Of a stretch of DNA of 22,738 nucleotides, positions 1 to 9,094 are shown in pieces. Origin of the DNA: Xanthomonas hortorum (GTDB taxonomy: Bacteria > Pseudomonadota > Gammaproteobacteria > Xanthomonadales > Xanthomonadaceae). The stretch is from the NCBI RefSeq assembly GCF_002940005.1, contig NZ_MDEF01000088.1; one strand, written 5' to 3'. Each line of letters opens with the position of its first letter. Positions within the stretch are counted from its first letter, which is position 1. The position numbers and the translations under genes were made by a program. The notes beneath the pieces were generated by a model. The model made no database searches. It saw nothing but the letters and a program-made list of their open reading frames with translations, and was not told where the DNA came from.

Positions 1-165
1 TTCCTTCCAATCGAGGGAAAATAGTGCACCATCAAAGCCTGGGATCAAACAACTACCGGCGCACGCAACGTCGCATCGCTTGAAAATCGCTCAGCGATTG
101 CGTGTTTGAGTCGTCCGCCGATGCAGCCCTGACCATGCTGGCGGCTTCTCACACAAGGAATCGCC

Positions 166-1674
166 ATGTCACCGCGCCTGCGCCATCTCGCTGCGTTGCT
201 GATGCTGCTGTCGATCTGGCTGCCATGCGCCGGCGGGGCCGCAACGCCGCCATCAACGCTGCGCAGCGACAGCCCGCTCGCAGGCCCGGCGCTGCTCGCC
301 GATATCGATATATTGCAACGCGCCTATGTGGCGCTGCATCCGGGTCTGTACCGCTACTCCACCGAACAGGAAATCACGCAGCGCTTCGATGCCTTGCGTG
401 CCGAACTCGAAAACGGCGCAACGCTCGCGCAGACCTACTTGGCCATTTCTCGCCTGACCGCCAGCGTGCGCTGCGGCCATAGCTTTCCCAATTTCCTCAA
501 TCAACCCGCACCGGTCCGGCACGCCTTGTTCGACAACGGCAGGCAGTTGCCCTTCCACTTCCGCTGGCTGCAGGGCCGGATGGTCATCAGCCGCAACGGC
601 TCCGATCAGCCCAGCCTGGTGCCCGGCACGGAAGTGCTGGCGATCGATGGCATTGCCTCGGCGCAGATCCTGGCCGCGCTGATGAGCGTGGCGCGCGCCG
701 ACGGCAGCAACGACGGCAAGCGCATCGCGCAGATGGAAGTGCAAGGATTCGCGCGCATCGAAGCCTTCGACGTCTACCTGCCGCTGCTGTTTCCACAACT
801 TTCGGCTGACCCGTTGCTGCGTGTGCGCGGGCCAGGTGCGGTAAAAGAACGCGAGCTGCGCGTCCACGGCATCAGCGCGGCGCAACGCCGCGCGATGATC
901 CCCACGCGCAGCGACGACAGTGCAGCGCCGCCATGGCGTCTGGACCTGGCAACCCCCGGCGTGGCGGTGCTGCAGATGCCGACCTGGGCGGTGTACGACA
1001 GTGACTGGGACTGGCAGGCATTTTTGGCACGCAGCTTCGCCACATTGGCCGACCGCAAGATTCCAGCATTGGTGATCAATCTACGCGGCAACGAGGGCGG
1101 GCTGGATGTGGGCAGCGCCTTGCTTGGGTATCTGCCCGCACGTGAGAGAGCGGCGCCGCAGATACGCACGCTGGTGCGCTACCGGCGCTTGCCCGACGCG
1201 CTGGCCGCGTACGTCACCACCTGGGACGCGTCCTTTCGCGACTGGGGCACGCGTGCGGTTGCCTACGACGCGCGTTTTTACACGCTCAACCCCGCATCCG
1301 ATGCAGATGCGCAAGCCCGCACGACACCGCATGCGCCGCCCTTCGACGGCAAGGTGTTTGTGCTGATCGGCCCGGGAAACAGCTCGGCCACCTTCGCGTT
1401 CGCACAGCGGGTGCAGCGCAGCGGGTTGGCCACCCTGATTGGCCAGCCCACCGGCGGCAATCTGCGTGGCACCAATGGCAGCGCGTTCTTTTTCCTGCAC
1501 TTGCCCAACTCGCAGATCGAAGTGGACCTACCGCTGGTCGGACAGTTTCCAACCAGCGCACAACCGGATCGCGGCGTGTTGCCCGACGTGCCGGTAACCA
1601 TCACCGCGGAAGATCTGCAACAGGGCAGGGATGTCGAAATGGACGCCGTCAGCACCTTGCTGCGCACGCCTTAA
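166..1674 (+). CDS. Secreted S41-family peptidase
   Basis: Predicted exported serine peptidase of the S41 (C-terminal-processing/IRBP-like) family, 502 residues. The start is fixed by AAGGA at 155-159, six bases before the ATG. Residues 1-25 form a signal peptide (Arg-rich start, Leu-rich core, AGGA cleavage region), so it acts in the periplasm or outside. The core shows NLRGNEGG at about 305-312 (the family's hydrophobic-strand/Gly-Gly motif), then GPGNSSATFAF at about 403-413, which holds the likely nucleophile Ser406 or Ser407. After these come GQPTGGN and LPNSQIEVDLPL, typical of S41 members that cut small or unfolded peptides. No PDZ domain is obvious. It stands alone: 165 bases of non-coding sequence precede it (with a small hairpin AATCGC/GCGATT at 85-99) and the mntP leader follows. 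The substrate is unknown. The family call is firm. Confidence 0.85.
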   Translation: MSPRLRHLAALLMLLSIWLPCAGGAATPPSTLRSDSPLAGPALLADIDILQRAYVALHPGLYRYSTEQEITQRFDALRAELENGATLAQTYLAISRLTASVRCGHSFPNFLNQPAPVRHALFDNGRQLPFHFRWLQGRMVISRNGSDQPSLVPGTEVLAIDGIASAQILAALMSVARADGSNDGKRIAQMEVQGFARIEAFDVYLPLLFPQLSADPLLRVRGPGAVKERELRVHGISAAQRRAMIPTRSDDSAAPPWRLDLATPGVAVLQMPTWAVYDSDWDWQAFLARSFATLADRKIPALVINLRGNEGGLDVGSALLGYLPARERAAPQIRTLVRYRRLPDALAAYVTTWDASFRDWGTRAVAYDARFYTLNPASDADAQARTTPHAPPFDGKVFVLIGPGNSSATFAFAQRVQRSGLATLIGQPTGGNLRGTNGSAFFFLHLPNSQIEVDLPLVGQFPTSAQPDRGVLPDVPVTITAEDLQQGRDVEMDAVSTLLRTP

Positions 1675-1784
1675 GCGCAGCCGCAGCTGCACCGCAGAGC
1701 TCTCGCATAGCCACGGCTATAAAGATCAGACCGACCTTCGCGTGCAGTGCAGGCGCACCGAACGCGGCCATGCGTTGGTACACT

Positions 1785-1910
1785 GCGCGCCCCTTGGGGA
1801 GTAGCCTGCTTCTGCATCGTCGGAAGCGCCTGCATCAACATACTCGGCCCTCGCGCCGTGGTGCAGGCAACCAATTTCGGTTTGGCGAGACCAGCGGCAT
1901 GCGTGCACAA
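1785..1910 (+). promoter_or_regulatory. yybP-ykoY manganese riboswitch of mntP
   Basis: Seen in sequence: the three conserved blocks of the yybP-ykoY aptamer in the right order and spacing. These are CTTGGGGAGTAGCC (1793-1806), CATCAACATACTCGG (1833-1847) and TTTGGCGAGACCAGCGGC (1881-1898). TTGG (1795-1798) can pair with CCAG (1891-1894) to close the P1 stem; the ends of the feature are approximate. Known of the class: it senses Mn2+, and a Xanthomonas oryzae member has been studied structurally. It sits directly upstream of mntP, so Mn2+ binding should switch the efflux pump on. Confidence 0.93.
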
Positions 1911-1914
1911 CAAC

Positions 1915-1953
1915 GGTTGGCGCGGGCGCATGTCGTTGCGATCGTGCCCAACC
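1915..1953 (+). promoter_or_regulatory. Candidate expression-platform hairpin
   Basis: GGTTGG (1915-1920) can pair with CCAACC (1948-1953), with a GC-rich loop. The stem ends two bases before the GAGA (1955-1958) that serves as the ribosome site of mntP. No U-run follows, so control of translation is more likely than termination. This is an inference from position; no folding was computed. Confidence 0.35.
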
Positions 1954-1964
1954 CGAGAATGTCG

Positions 1965-2549
1965 ATGTCCCCTTTTTCCATTGTGTTGATCGGTTTCGCA
2001 ATGTCGACCGATGCGTTTGCCGCAGCGATCGGCAAAGGCGCAGCGATGCGCAAGCCGCAATGGCGCGATGCGCTACGCGCCGGGTTGATCTTCGGTTGCA
2101 TCGAGGCGATCACCCCGGTAATCGGCTGGCTGCTGGGGCGCGCCGCCTCCAGCTATGTATCTGCCTACGATCACTGGATCGCCTTTGTACTGCTCGGCGC
2201 ATTGGGCACGCACATGATCGTGGCCGGGCTGCGCCAGGAACCGGACGATGTGGACGAGGCGTCTTCCGATACGCCGAAGCGGCATGGGTTGCTCGCCTTG
2301 GCCACCACCGGTTTTGCCACCAGCATCGATGCGATGGCGGTCGGCGTAAGCCTGGCGTTTCTCGACGTGCATATCGGCGTGGTGGCGGTGGTTGTCGGGC
2401 TGTGTACTTTCAGCATGGTCACCGCAGGCGTCATGCTGGGCCGCGTGCTCGGCAACCTGATCGGCAAACGCGCCGAGATTCTCGGTGGTTTGATTCTGGT
2501 GATCGTCGGCAGCGTCATTCTTTACGAACACCTGAGCGGCGCGGCGTAA
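1965..2549 (+). CDS. mntP: Manganese efflux pump MntP
   Basis: Inner-membrane Mn2+ exporter of the MntP/YebN family, 194 residues, the usual family size, with about six hydrophobic segments. It has the paired motifs STDAFAAAIGKG (residues 14-25) and TSIDAMAVGV (about 119-128). Asp16 and Asp122 correspond to the essential aspartates of the E. coli protein. A charged loop (QEPDDVDEASSDTPKR) separates the two repeat halves. I chose ATG 1965 because GAGA at 1955-1958 is well spaced and Asp16 then matches family numbering. ATG 1959, two codons upstream, is the alternative. The reading frame stays open far upstream, but that stretch is the riboswitch. Expected control is by Mn2+ through the leader. 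A GTAG palindrome follows the stop. Confidence 0.95.
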   Translation: MSPFSIVLIGFAMSTDAFAAAIGKGAAMRKPQWRDALRAGLIFGCIEAITPVIGWLLGRAASSYVSAYDHWIAFVLLGALGTHMIVAGLRQEPDDVDEASSDTPKRHGLLALATTGFATSIDAMAVGVSLAFLDVHIGVVAVVVGLCTFSMVTAGVMLGRVLGNLIGKRAEILGGLILVIVGSVILYEHLSGAA

Positions 2550-2566
2550 GCGCAAGGCTGCTTTTT

Positions 2567-2634
2567 GTAGGAGCGTGCCTGCGCGCGACCGGGCGTTACC
2601 GGTGATGCTTCGTCGCGCGCAGGCACGCTCCTAC
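2567..2634. repeat. GTAG-type intergenic palindrome (REP/SMAG-like)
   Basis: Two perfect 23-base arms (2567-2589 and 2612-2634) start and end with GTAGGAGCG/CGCTCCTAC around a 22-base spacer. The GTAGGAGCG head is the signature of dispersed palindromes in Stenotrophomonas and Xanthomonas (SMAG/REP elements, associated with RAYT transposases). It lies between two convergent genes, where a stable RNA hairpin could act as a bidirectional terminator or 3'-end stabiliser. No RAYT gene is in the window. Confidence 0.85.
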
Positions 2635-2656
2635 GATGCAGTCGGGTGAATACCAC

Positions 2657-5600
2657 TCAGCGCTTTTTCGCATCGTGATGCGCGCTCAAGAACGCACGCA
2701 ACGATGCCGGCTTCACCGGCTTGGTCAGCAACCGATAGCCACGCGCACGCGCGAGTTGCTTGAGTTCGTCGCGGCCGTCGGCAGTAAGCAGTGCGCCGGC
2801 AATCGGTGCGGTTGCGGCAGCCTGCACCGCGTCCAGCGTGTCCAGGCCATCGAGCCGGTCGTGCAGGTGGTAATCCACCAGCATCAGGTCCGGTTGTTCG
2901 CGCGCGCGCTCCAGCGCCTGGTCCACGGTGCTGGCGGTGATCACGTCCACCTGCCAGCGGCCGAGCAGTGCGCACATGCCGTCGAGAATTTCGCGGTCGT
3001 TGTCCACGCACAGCACGCGCAGGCCCGCCAACGAATCGCCGCTGGGCAACGGCCGCACCGCAATCACCGGCACCACGGGCGGCAGCGGCACCGCGGCCAC
3101 GCGCGGCAACAGGATCGAAAACATGCTGCCGCGGCCGACCTGGCTGCGCGCACTCAGGTCGTGATCGAGCAGACGCGAGATGCGTTGGCAGATCGACAGA
3201 CCCAAGCCCAAGCCCTGCTCGCCCCAGTCGAACGGCTGCTGATAGCGGCGGAACTCTTCGAAGATCTGCCGCATATGGTGTTCGGGAATGCCGGGACCGG
3301 TATCCCACACCTGCAATTCCACCTGCTCGCCGCGCCCGCGCATGCCCAGCACGATGCGACCTTGCCGCGTATAGCGCAGCGCATTGGCAAGGAAGTTCTG
3401 CATCACCCGGCGCAGCAGGCGGCGGTCGCTGCGCACCCATAACGCGCGGCTATGCACCTGCAGCTGCAAGCCACGACTGGACGCCACCGGTGCGTACTGC
3501 GCGGCCAGTTCGTGCATCAGCGCGCTGGCATCGAAGTCCTCGACCGTGGGCCGCAGACCGCCGGCATCCAGGCGCGAAACGTCGAGCAGGCCATCGAGCA
3601 ATTCCTCGGCCGCACGCAGCGAGGCATCCACACGCTCGGCCAGATGGCGTTGTTCTTCGTTGTTCTGATGGCTCTCGCGCAAGGCCGAGGCGAACAGGCG
3701 CGCGGCATTGAGCGGCTGCAACACGTCATGGCTGATCGCAGCCAGAAAGCGCGTCTTGGATTGCTGCGCCAGCTCGGCCTCGCGCGATCGGTCGGCCACA
3801 CGCTGTTCCAGGTTTTCGTTGGCGTCCAGCAGCGCGCGCTCGGCGCGTTTGTAATCGGTGATGTCGTTGTAGCTGGTGACATAGCCGCCACCCGGCAGCG
3901 CCTGGCCGCGCATTTCGATCACCTTGCCATCGCTGCGGGTGCGCTCGAACACATGCGGCGAGCCGGCGCGCATATGGCGGATGCGGCGATCGATCTGGTT
4001 TCGGTATCGCCCTCGCCCAACTCGCCGCGCTCGGCGTTGTAACGGATCAGATCGGCCACCGGGCGGCCGACATACAGCATGCCGTCCGGATACCCGAACA
4101 GCTGCTGGTAGCGGCGATTCCACGCGGTCAGGCGCATCTCCGGGTCGACCACGCTGACCGCCGCGCTGATGTTTTCCAGCGTGGTGGAGAGGATTTCGCG
4201 ATTGAAACGCAGCTCCTGGCCGGCTTCGTCCAGCACCGCCACCACCTCGCCCAGTTCCATGCCCGAGCCGCGCAACAAACTGGTCAGCACCAGGCGCGCG
4301 GAAGCAGCGCCGATCGAGGCGGCCAGCAGGCGTTCGGTGAATTGCACCCAGGCGCGATCGGCCACCACGGTGGGTTGCAGTTCGCGTTCCAGCAGCACCG
4401 CCTGGTCGACGAAGGCGCGGTGCGCATGCCGCTCGCCCACCACACGCTCGGCCAGCGCCTGCAGATCGGCCACGCGCACATGGCCGGGCCAGTCGCCGGC
4501 CACCGCCGGACGCTGCGCATACGGGTCCAGGAACGGCGCCGCGCGCAGGCGTTCGTCCACCCCCGGACGCCAGCGCGCCGACACCAGCATCATCGCGCCG
4601 ACGTTGATCAGCAGCGACCAGAACGTGCCATGCGCCAGCGGGTCCCAGCCACGCATGCCGAACAGTTGCTGCGGCTGCAGCCAGGCGATGCCGAACGGGC
4701 CGTCCACCAGCCACTCCGGCTGCAACCAGCCCGCACGCGTGGCGGCCGGCAGCAGCAGTGTGTAGATCCAGGTCGCAAAGCCCAGCACCATGCCGGTCTC
4801 CACGCCCTTGCGGCTGGCGCCGCGCCAATACAGACCGCCGATCACCCCCGGCGCGAACTGCGCCACCGCCGCGAAGGCCATCAGGCCGTACGCCGCCAAG
4901 GTGGTGTCGTTGGCCACGCTGCGGTGATAGCCATAGGCGACCAGCGCCAACAGCAGGATGGCGACGCGGCGTATCCACAACACCCGCGAGGCCACCGCCG
5001 CGCGCGCATCGGCGCTGCCACGGCGGCGCAGCAGCACCGGCATCACCAGGTCGTTGCTGACCATGGTGGCCAACGCGATACTGGCCACGATCACCATGCC
5101 GGTAGCCGCCGAGAACCCGCCCACATAGGCCACCAGCGCAAGCACGGTATTGCCCTGGCTCAGCGGCAATGCCAGCACCATCGCATCGTCGGCCACCGCG
5201 CTGCCCTTGCCGAACAAGGCCACGCCGGCCGAGGCGATCGGCACGACCATCGCCGAGATGATCACCAGATAGGCGCCGAACAACCAGCGTGCGCGGCGGA
5301 TATCGCCCACATCGCTGCATTCCACCACCGCCACATGGAACTGGCGCGGCAGGCAGATCACCGCCAGAAAGCTGAGCAGCGTCTGCGAAATGAACCCCAC
5401 CGACGGCGTGTGTTCGAACAAGGTGCGCGCCGACTCGGCGATGGGCACCTGGTGGTCGCTCAGCCACACCCAGGCGAACAACCCCACCGCGACGATGGCG
5501 ATCAACTTGATCACCGACTCCAGCGCGATCGCCAGCATCATGCCGCGATGGTGCTCGGTGGCATCGACCTGGCGGGTGCCGAACAAGGTCGCAAACAGCG

Positions 5601-6105
5601 CCATCAACAGCGCCACATACAAGGCCGGGTCGGCGAAGATGCCGCGCCCGGCGCTGCTATGCCCGGTCAGCACTTCCAGGCTCATCGCCACCGCTTTGTA
5701 CTGCAGCGCCAGATATGGAACGATGCCGACCAGCGCGATCACCGCCACCAACGCGGCCAGCCGCCGCGAGCGGCCGTAGCGCGAGGAAATGAAATCGGCG
5801 ATGGAAACGGTGTTTTCGGCGCGGGCGATCAACGCTAGTCGCTCGATGATGCGCCAGCCGAACAGCAGCAACAGCAGCGGGCCCAGGTAGATCGGCAGAT
5901 AGCCGATGCCGTTGCGCACCGCCGAACCCACCGCACCGTAGAAGGTCCACGACGAGCAGTAGACCGCCAGCGCCAGGCTGTAGACCGCGGGGCGCAGCCA
6001 CGGCCGCTCCGGGTACAGCGGACGGCGGTCGCCCCACCACGCCACGCCAAACAGCAGCGCGGCATAGCCAACGGAGACCAGCAGCAGGATCCAGCTCGAG
6101 ACCAA
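2657..6105 (-). pseudogene. SSS-transporter/PAS hybrid histidine kinase, frameshifted
   Basis: A membrane hybrid sensor kinase of the CbrA/PA3271-like type. It reads in one frame from 6105 to about 4000 and in another from about 4000 to 2657. The span is 3449 bases, one short of 1150 codons. Restoring one A (minus strand) in the AAA at 4001-3999 rejoins GEGDTE to NQIDRRIRHM. The restored 1149-residue protein has an SSS-type Na+/solute-symporter domain with about 12 membrane helices (1-480), PAS-like sensing (about 620-755), a short coiled coil, and HisKA with SHDVLQPLNAARL (His793). It continues with a HATPase (FLANALRYT, WDTGPGIP, GLGLGLSIC) and a C-terminal receiver with phospho-acceptor LMLVDYHL (about Asp1078). 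The start is TTG at 6105, six bases after AGGA. As read, the first frame stops at 3919 and makes a 728-residue sensor without kinase. It may be a true mutation or a base-call error. Its signal is unknown. Confidence 0.85.
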
Positions 6106-6135
6106 TGGGTGTCCTAGGCGGTGCGGTGCGAGCCT

Positions 6136-6170
6136 GGGAGTTTACGCAGTGGGGATTGGGGATTGGGGGT
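6136..6170 (+). repeat. GGGGATT-type G-run tract
   Basis: Consecutive GGGGATT units give G-runs at 6151-6154, 6158-6161 and 6165-6169, with a further GGG at 6136-6138. Such tracts recur in Xanthomonas intergenic DNA. Four G-runs in 34 bases could in principle form a quadruplex with one long loop. It lies 30-65 bases upstream of the hybrid kinase start; any role there is speculation. Confidence 0.4.
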
Positions 6171-6210
6171 TTCGCTGCAGGGCGGCTGATCTGCGGCTTG
6201 GCTGCAGGGC

Positions 6211-6312
6211 CCTTGCCCGCCTACCGTCGCGGGACACGCCGCAAGTACGTCCATGTAGGCTCTTACGCGGCATCCATGCCGCGTAAGGTCCCACGACGGT
6301 GAGCGGGCAAGG
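6211..6312. repeat. Nested palindromic intergenic repeat, copy A
   Basis: Outer arms 6211-6235 and 6288-6312 match at 22 of 25 positions. Inside is a perfect 12-base inner hairpin, CTTACGCGGCAT/ATGCCGCGTAAG (6262-6273 and 6276-6287). Between the left outer arm and the inner hairpin lies a core (6230-6262) found as a perfect inverted copy in repeat B. No coding signal. It belongs to the gene-free stretch 6106-6674. Confidence 0.75.
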
Positions 6313-6468
6313 ACCAGTCGGGATGGTCGGTGTGTGTGGCTGCAAGCCATGCATGAGGTGCTTCTAATTGGCTAGCTATCGTGTCGTTCTACAACCCGCA
6401 CCGGCAAGCCCACGCAACTTGCGAGACGCTCAGCTTTTTACCCGGCGACCGACCAACTCTCTGGTGCG

Positions 6469-6565
6469 GTGTCCTCACCGCTTGCGGGACCGTGTGGCGG
6501 CATGGATGCCGCCACCGAGCCTACATGGACGTACTTGCGGCGTGTCCCGCAAGCGGTGAGGACAC
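6469..6565. repeat. Nested palindromic intergenic repeat, copy B
   Basis: Outer arms 6469-6490 and 6544-6565 are perfect 22-base inverted repeats. The inner hairpin is GGCGGCAT/ATGCCGCC (6496-6503 and 6506-6513). The core at 6517-6549 is the exact 33-base reverse complement of the core of copy A. The stems of A and B differ in sequence, yet each is self-complementary. The rest of 6566-6674 shows no gene or clear signal. Confidence 0.75.
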
Positions 6566-6674
6566 GGCGCCCTCGACCACCCAGGCGTTTGACTGCATCC
6601 AACAGCAGGCGGCGCTAATAAAACCACGCCGCTCACACCCTACGCGAGCGTTCGCTACGTTTTGCTAGCCGCTC

Positions 6675-9092
6675 CTAGCCGGGCAGGCGCACCTGTACCT
6701 GATACGTGCGCCCGGCGACGATGCCGTGCACGCGCTGATCCAGGGAGGGGGCGCCATCCACCGCGACTTCTACCTGCGTGCACCCCGGCTCACGCGTCAG
6801 CGTCACCTCGAACTGCGCGCCACGGAACTGGCGCGTCACCTGGGCGTGCGGCCAGTGCGAAGGTAGCTGCGGGCGGATCGCCAGTGCGTCGCCCTCGCCG
6901 ACCAGGCCGAACAAACCTTCCAGCACGCAGCGATACACCCAGGCCACCGTGCCGGTGTTGAACAGCTGGCTCGAACGCCCGGCCGTACGCGGGTATTGGT
7001 GCCACGCACCGCGATAGTAGTTGGGCAGCGACACCGGCAAGTGACCTCGCTGCAGCGCGTCCTCGCGGGTAGGACCGGGCAACATCGCGCGCAGAATCTC
7101 CCACGCGCGATCGGCCTCGCCGATCTGGTAGAGACTGTAGAGATAGAACGCCACTGCATGGTTGTAGACCGCGCCGTTCTCCGCCGCGCCCGGCCACTTC
7201 TGTGTCAAGCGGCCCACGTCGTCGCGCATCTGCGTATAGGCCGGCGCCAGCATCACCGGCCCGTATGGCGTGTGCAGTTGTTCGCGCACCGCGTCCAACA
7301 AAGCCTCGCGCTGCGCCGTATCCGCAGTGCCGGCCAGCAGCGCAAAGCTCTGCGGATTGAGATAGATGCGCCCCTCCACATCCTCGGCGATACCGAAGCG
7401 CACACCATCGTCGGTGATGCCGCGTGCGTACCAGTTGCCGTCCCATAATTCGCGATTGGCATCGGCGTTGACCGTCTGCACTGCCTGCAAAAATGTCTCC
7501 GCCTGCGCAGTGCGCCCCTGCGCGGCGCAGATGCCCGACCACAACCGCAACGCATACGCGGTGGCCACCGTGAGCCAGCCGGACACACCCTTGCCGCGCC
7601 AGCCGACCATGTTCATCGGGTCGCACCAATCGCCTTGCGCGATGAAACTCAAACCCCGCCCATCGCGGGCATCCAGCAACCACTGCATCGCCGCATCCAG
7701 GCGCTCGGCCACGCTGAGCGCGTGTCCGTCGTGCGTGCGCACCAGCTCATCAAGCACGCTGGCATCGCCGGTTTCGGCCAGATACGCGCTCAGGAAGATC
7801 GGCAACCACACGCAGTGATCGGTATGCGGCACCTGGTTGATGTATTTCAGCTCGGCACCCTCCACCAGCAGAATGCCGTCCGGCATCGCCCCGCTGGGCT
7901 CCTGCTGCGAGAGCGCGTGCAACAACGCCGCGCGTGCAGTGGCCGGCTGCAGATACGCCATGCCCATGTGGTCCTGCAGATAGTTGCGCGTCTGCGGATC
8001 GGTGGTCAGGCGATTGACGTCGCCGTGGTAGAACACCTGCCGCGGCAGCCAGTGATTGACCAGGTTGTCCAACGCCGGATCGGGCGTGACGATCTGCGCG
8101 CATCCCCGCCCGCCTTGCAGATACTGCGCGTACTCGCGCGCGGCTGCAGCGAAACCTGCTTCGGACAGATAACGCGCACGCAGCGTGGCGATTTCCGCAT
8201 CGTCCTTGGCCGGCCCGAATGCGAAGCGATACACGCTTGCAACATCGGCTTCCAACGTCAGGCGATATTGCAGGGCCGCAGCCGGGTTCTCGTAGTGTGC
8301 GTCGCTGTTGCCCAGCTGCTCGGCCTGGATGGCCGAGGGCGCATGCAGACCGCCCTCGCCTTCGAATGCCATCTGCTGCGCATCCCATGCCACCGGGGGC
8401 TGCTCGTGCAGCAGGAAGGTGCAGTCCTTGAAATCGCGTTGGCGAAAGTAATCGTCCACCTTCTGATACGGCGCCACGCTGCGGCAGACGATGCCGCCCA
8501 GTGCCGGCTCATAAGCGCCGCTCTGATGCATCCACGACATGTAACCGATCGGGAAATACGGATACAGGCTGAGCCTGCGCGTGCGCCCGGACAGGTTGTG
8601 CACGCGGCATTCCCACAACTCCACCGCATCGTCGGTGGGCAACGCCACGCACAACTCCACCACGATGCCATCGTGGCGCACACGCCAACGCACATCGTGC
8701 TTGCCGGCAGAAAACTCGAACTGCTCCGGCGACGCGCGCACCGGTTCGTGCGGCACCGAATACAGCGCGCCGGTCTCTTCGTCCTTGAGGTAGAAGAAGC
8801 GCCCGGGGTGATGCGCGTAGTACGGTTGCTCGGGCATCATGAAATTGCGCGCTTCCAGCAGCGGCGCATGCGCATATTTGGCCGGCTCCGGTTGCATGAA
8901 CTGCCCGGTGGCATAACCCCGGCAGGTCAGCTGCAACATCATGCGGCGGTTCCACAAAAATCCGCCCGCGTTCGGCATCGCGGTGGGGCTGTAGAGCGCA
9001 TAACGCGCGCCGTCGGCGCTGGGCGCCATCAACGTGGAAAGATCTTCGGCGTTGGAGGTTGTTTCGGAATCGGCCATGGACGTTGCAGACAC
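6675..9092 (-). CDS. GH94 phosphorylase, probably cellobionic acid phosphorylase
   Basis: Cytosolic glycoside phosphorylase of family GH94 (805 residues, normal size). The N-terminal beta-sandwich carries GGFLWNRRMMLQLTCRGY (about 43-60). The (alpha/alpha)6 barrel carries GDWCDPMNMVGWRGKG at about 487-502. Asp491 fits the family's general acid, and the DWCDPMN form differs from the DWND of cellobiose phosphorylases. Further on are YNHAVAFYLYSLYQIG (phosphate-site His) and NTGTVAWVYRC. Known: the X. campestris and fungal enzymes of this subgroup cut cellobionate with phosphate to alpha-glucose 1-phosphate and gluconate. The transporter upstream and the divergent gluconokinase support that substrate. 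The start is GTG 9092, two bases after the transporter stop, with AGGAG 11 bases upstream. ATG 9077 is an alternative. No signal peptide. Specificity is inferred from context. Confidence 0.85.
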   Translation of the reverse strand: MSATSMADSETTSNAEDLSTLMAPSADGARYALYSPTAMPNAGGFLWNRRMMLQLTCRGYATGQFMQPEPAKYAHAPLLEARNFMMPEQPYYAHHPGRFFYLKDEETGALYSVPHEPVRASPEQFEFSAGKHDVRWRVRHDGIVVELCVALPTDDAVELWECRVHNLSGRTRRLSLYPYFPIGYMSWMHQSGAYEPALGGIVCRSVAPYQKVDDYFRQRDFKDCTFLLHEQPPVAWDAQQMAFEGEGGLHAPSAIQAEQLGNSDAHYENPAAALQYRLTLEADVASVYRFAFGPAKDDAEIATLRARYLSEAGFAAAAREYAQYLQGGRGCAQIVTPDPALDNLVNHWLPRQVFYHGDVNRLTTDPQTRNYLQDHMGMAYLQPATARAALLHALSQQEPSGAMPDGILLVEGAELKYINQVPHTDHCVWLPIFLSAYLAETGDASVLDELVRTHDGHALSVAERLDAAMQWLLDARDGRGLSFIAQGDWCDPMNMVGWRGKGVSGWLTVATAYALRLWSGICAAQGRTAQAETFLQAVQTVNADANRELWDGNWYARGITDDGVRFGIAEDVEGRIYLNPQSFALLAGTADTAQREALLDAVREQLHTPYGPVMLAPAYTQMRDDVGRLTQKWPGAAENGAVYNHAVAFYLYSLYQIGEADRAWEILRAMLPGPTREDALQRGHLPVSLPNYYRGAWHQYPRTAGRSSQLFNTGTVAWVYRCVLEGLFGLVGEGDALAIRPQLPSHWPHAQVTRQFRGAQFEVTLTREPGCTQVEVAVDGAPSLDQRVHGIVAGRTYQVQVRLPG

Positions 9093-9094
9093 GG

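Noticed and set aside
1770..1964. In-frame upstream extension of mntP giving a 259-residue protein
   Set aside because: The stretch is the yybP-ykoY riboswitch; the family start with Asp16 and a ribosome site supports 1965.
3990..4010. Programmed ribosomal frameshifting in the kinase gene
   Set aside because: No slippery heptamer, internal ribosome-like site or downstream structure is apparent; a single missing A explains the break better.
4342..5838. Long plus-strand reading frame opposite the hybrid kinase
   Set aside because: Its His/Gln/Arg-rich, low-complexity product is the typical antisense shadow of a GC-rich gene, and the minus strand has clear domains.
6211..6565. CRISPR-like array from the repeated core
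   Set aside because: Only two copies, in opposite orientation, each inside its own palindrome; no spacer pattern or cas genes.
6105..6668. Short reading frames across 6105-6668
   Set aside because: They run through nested palindromes and have no ribosome sites; the DNA is repetitive and non-coding.
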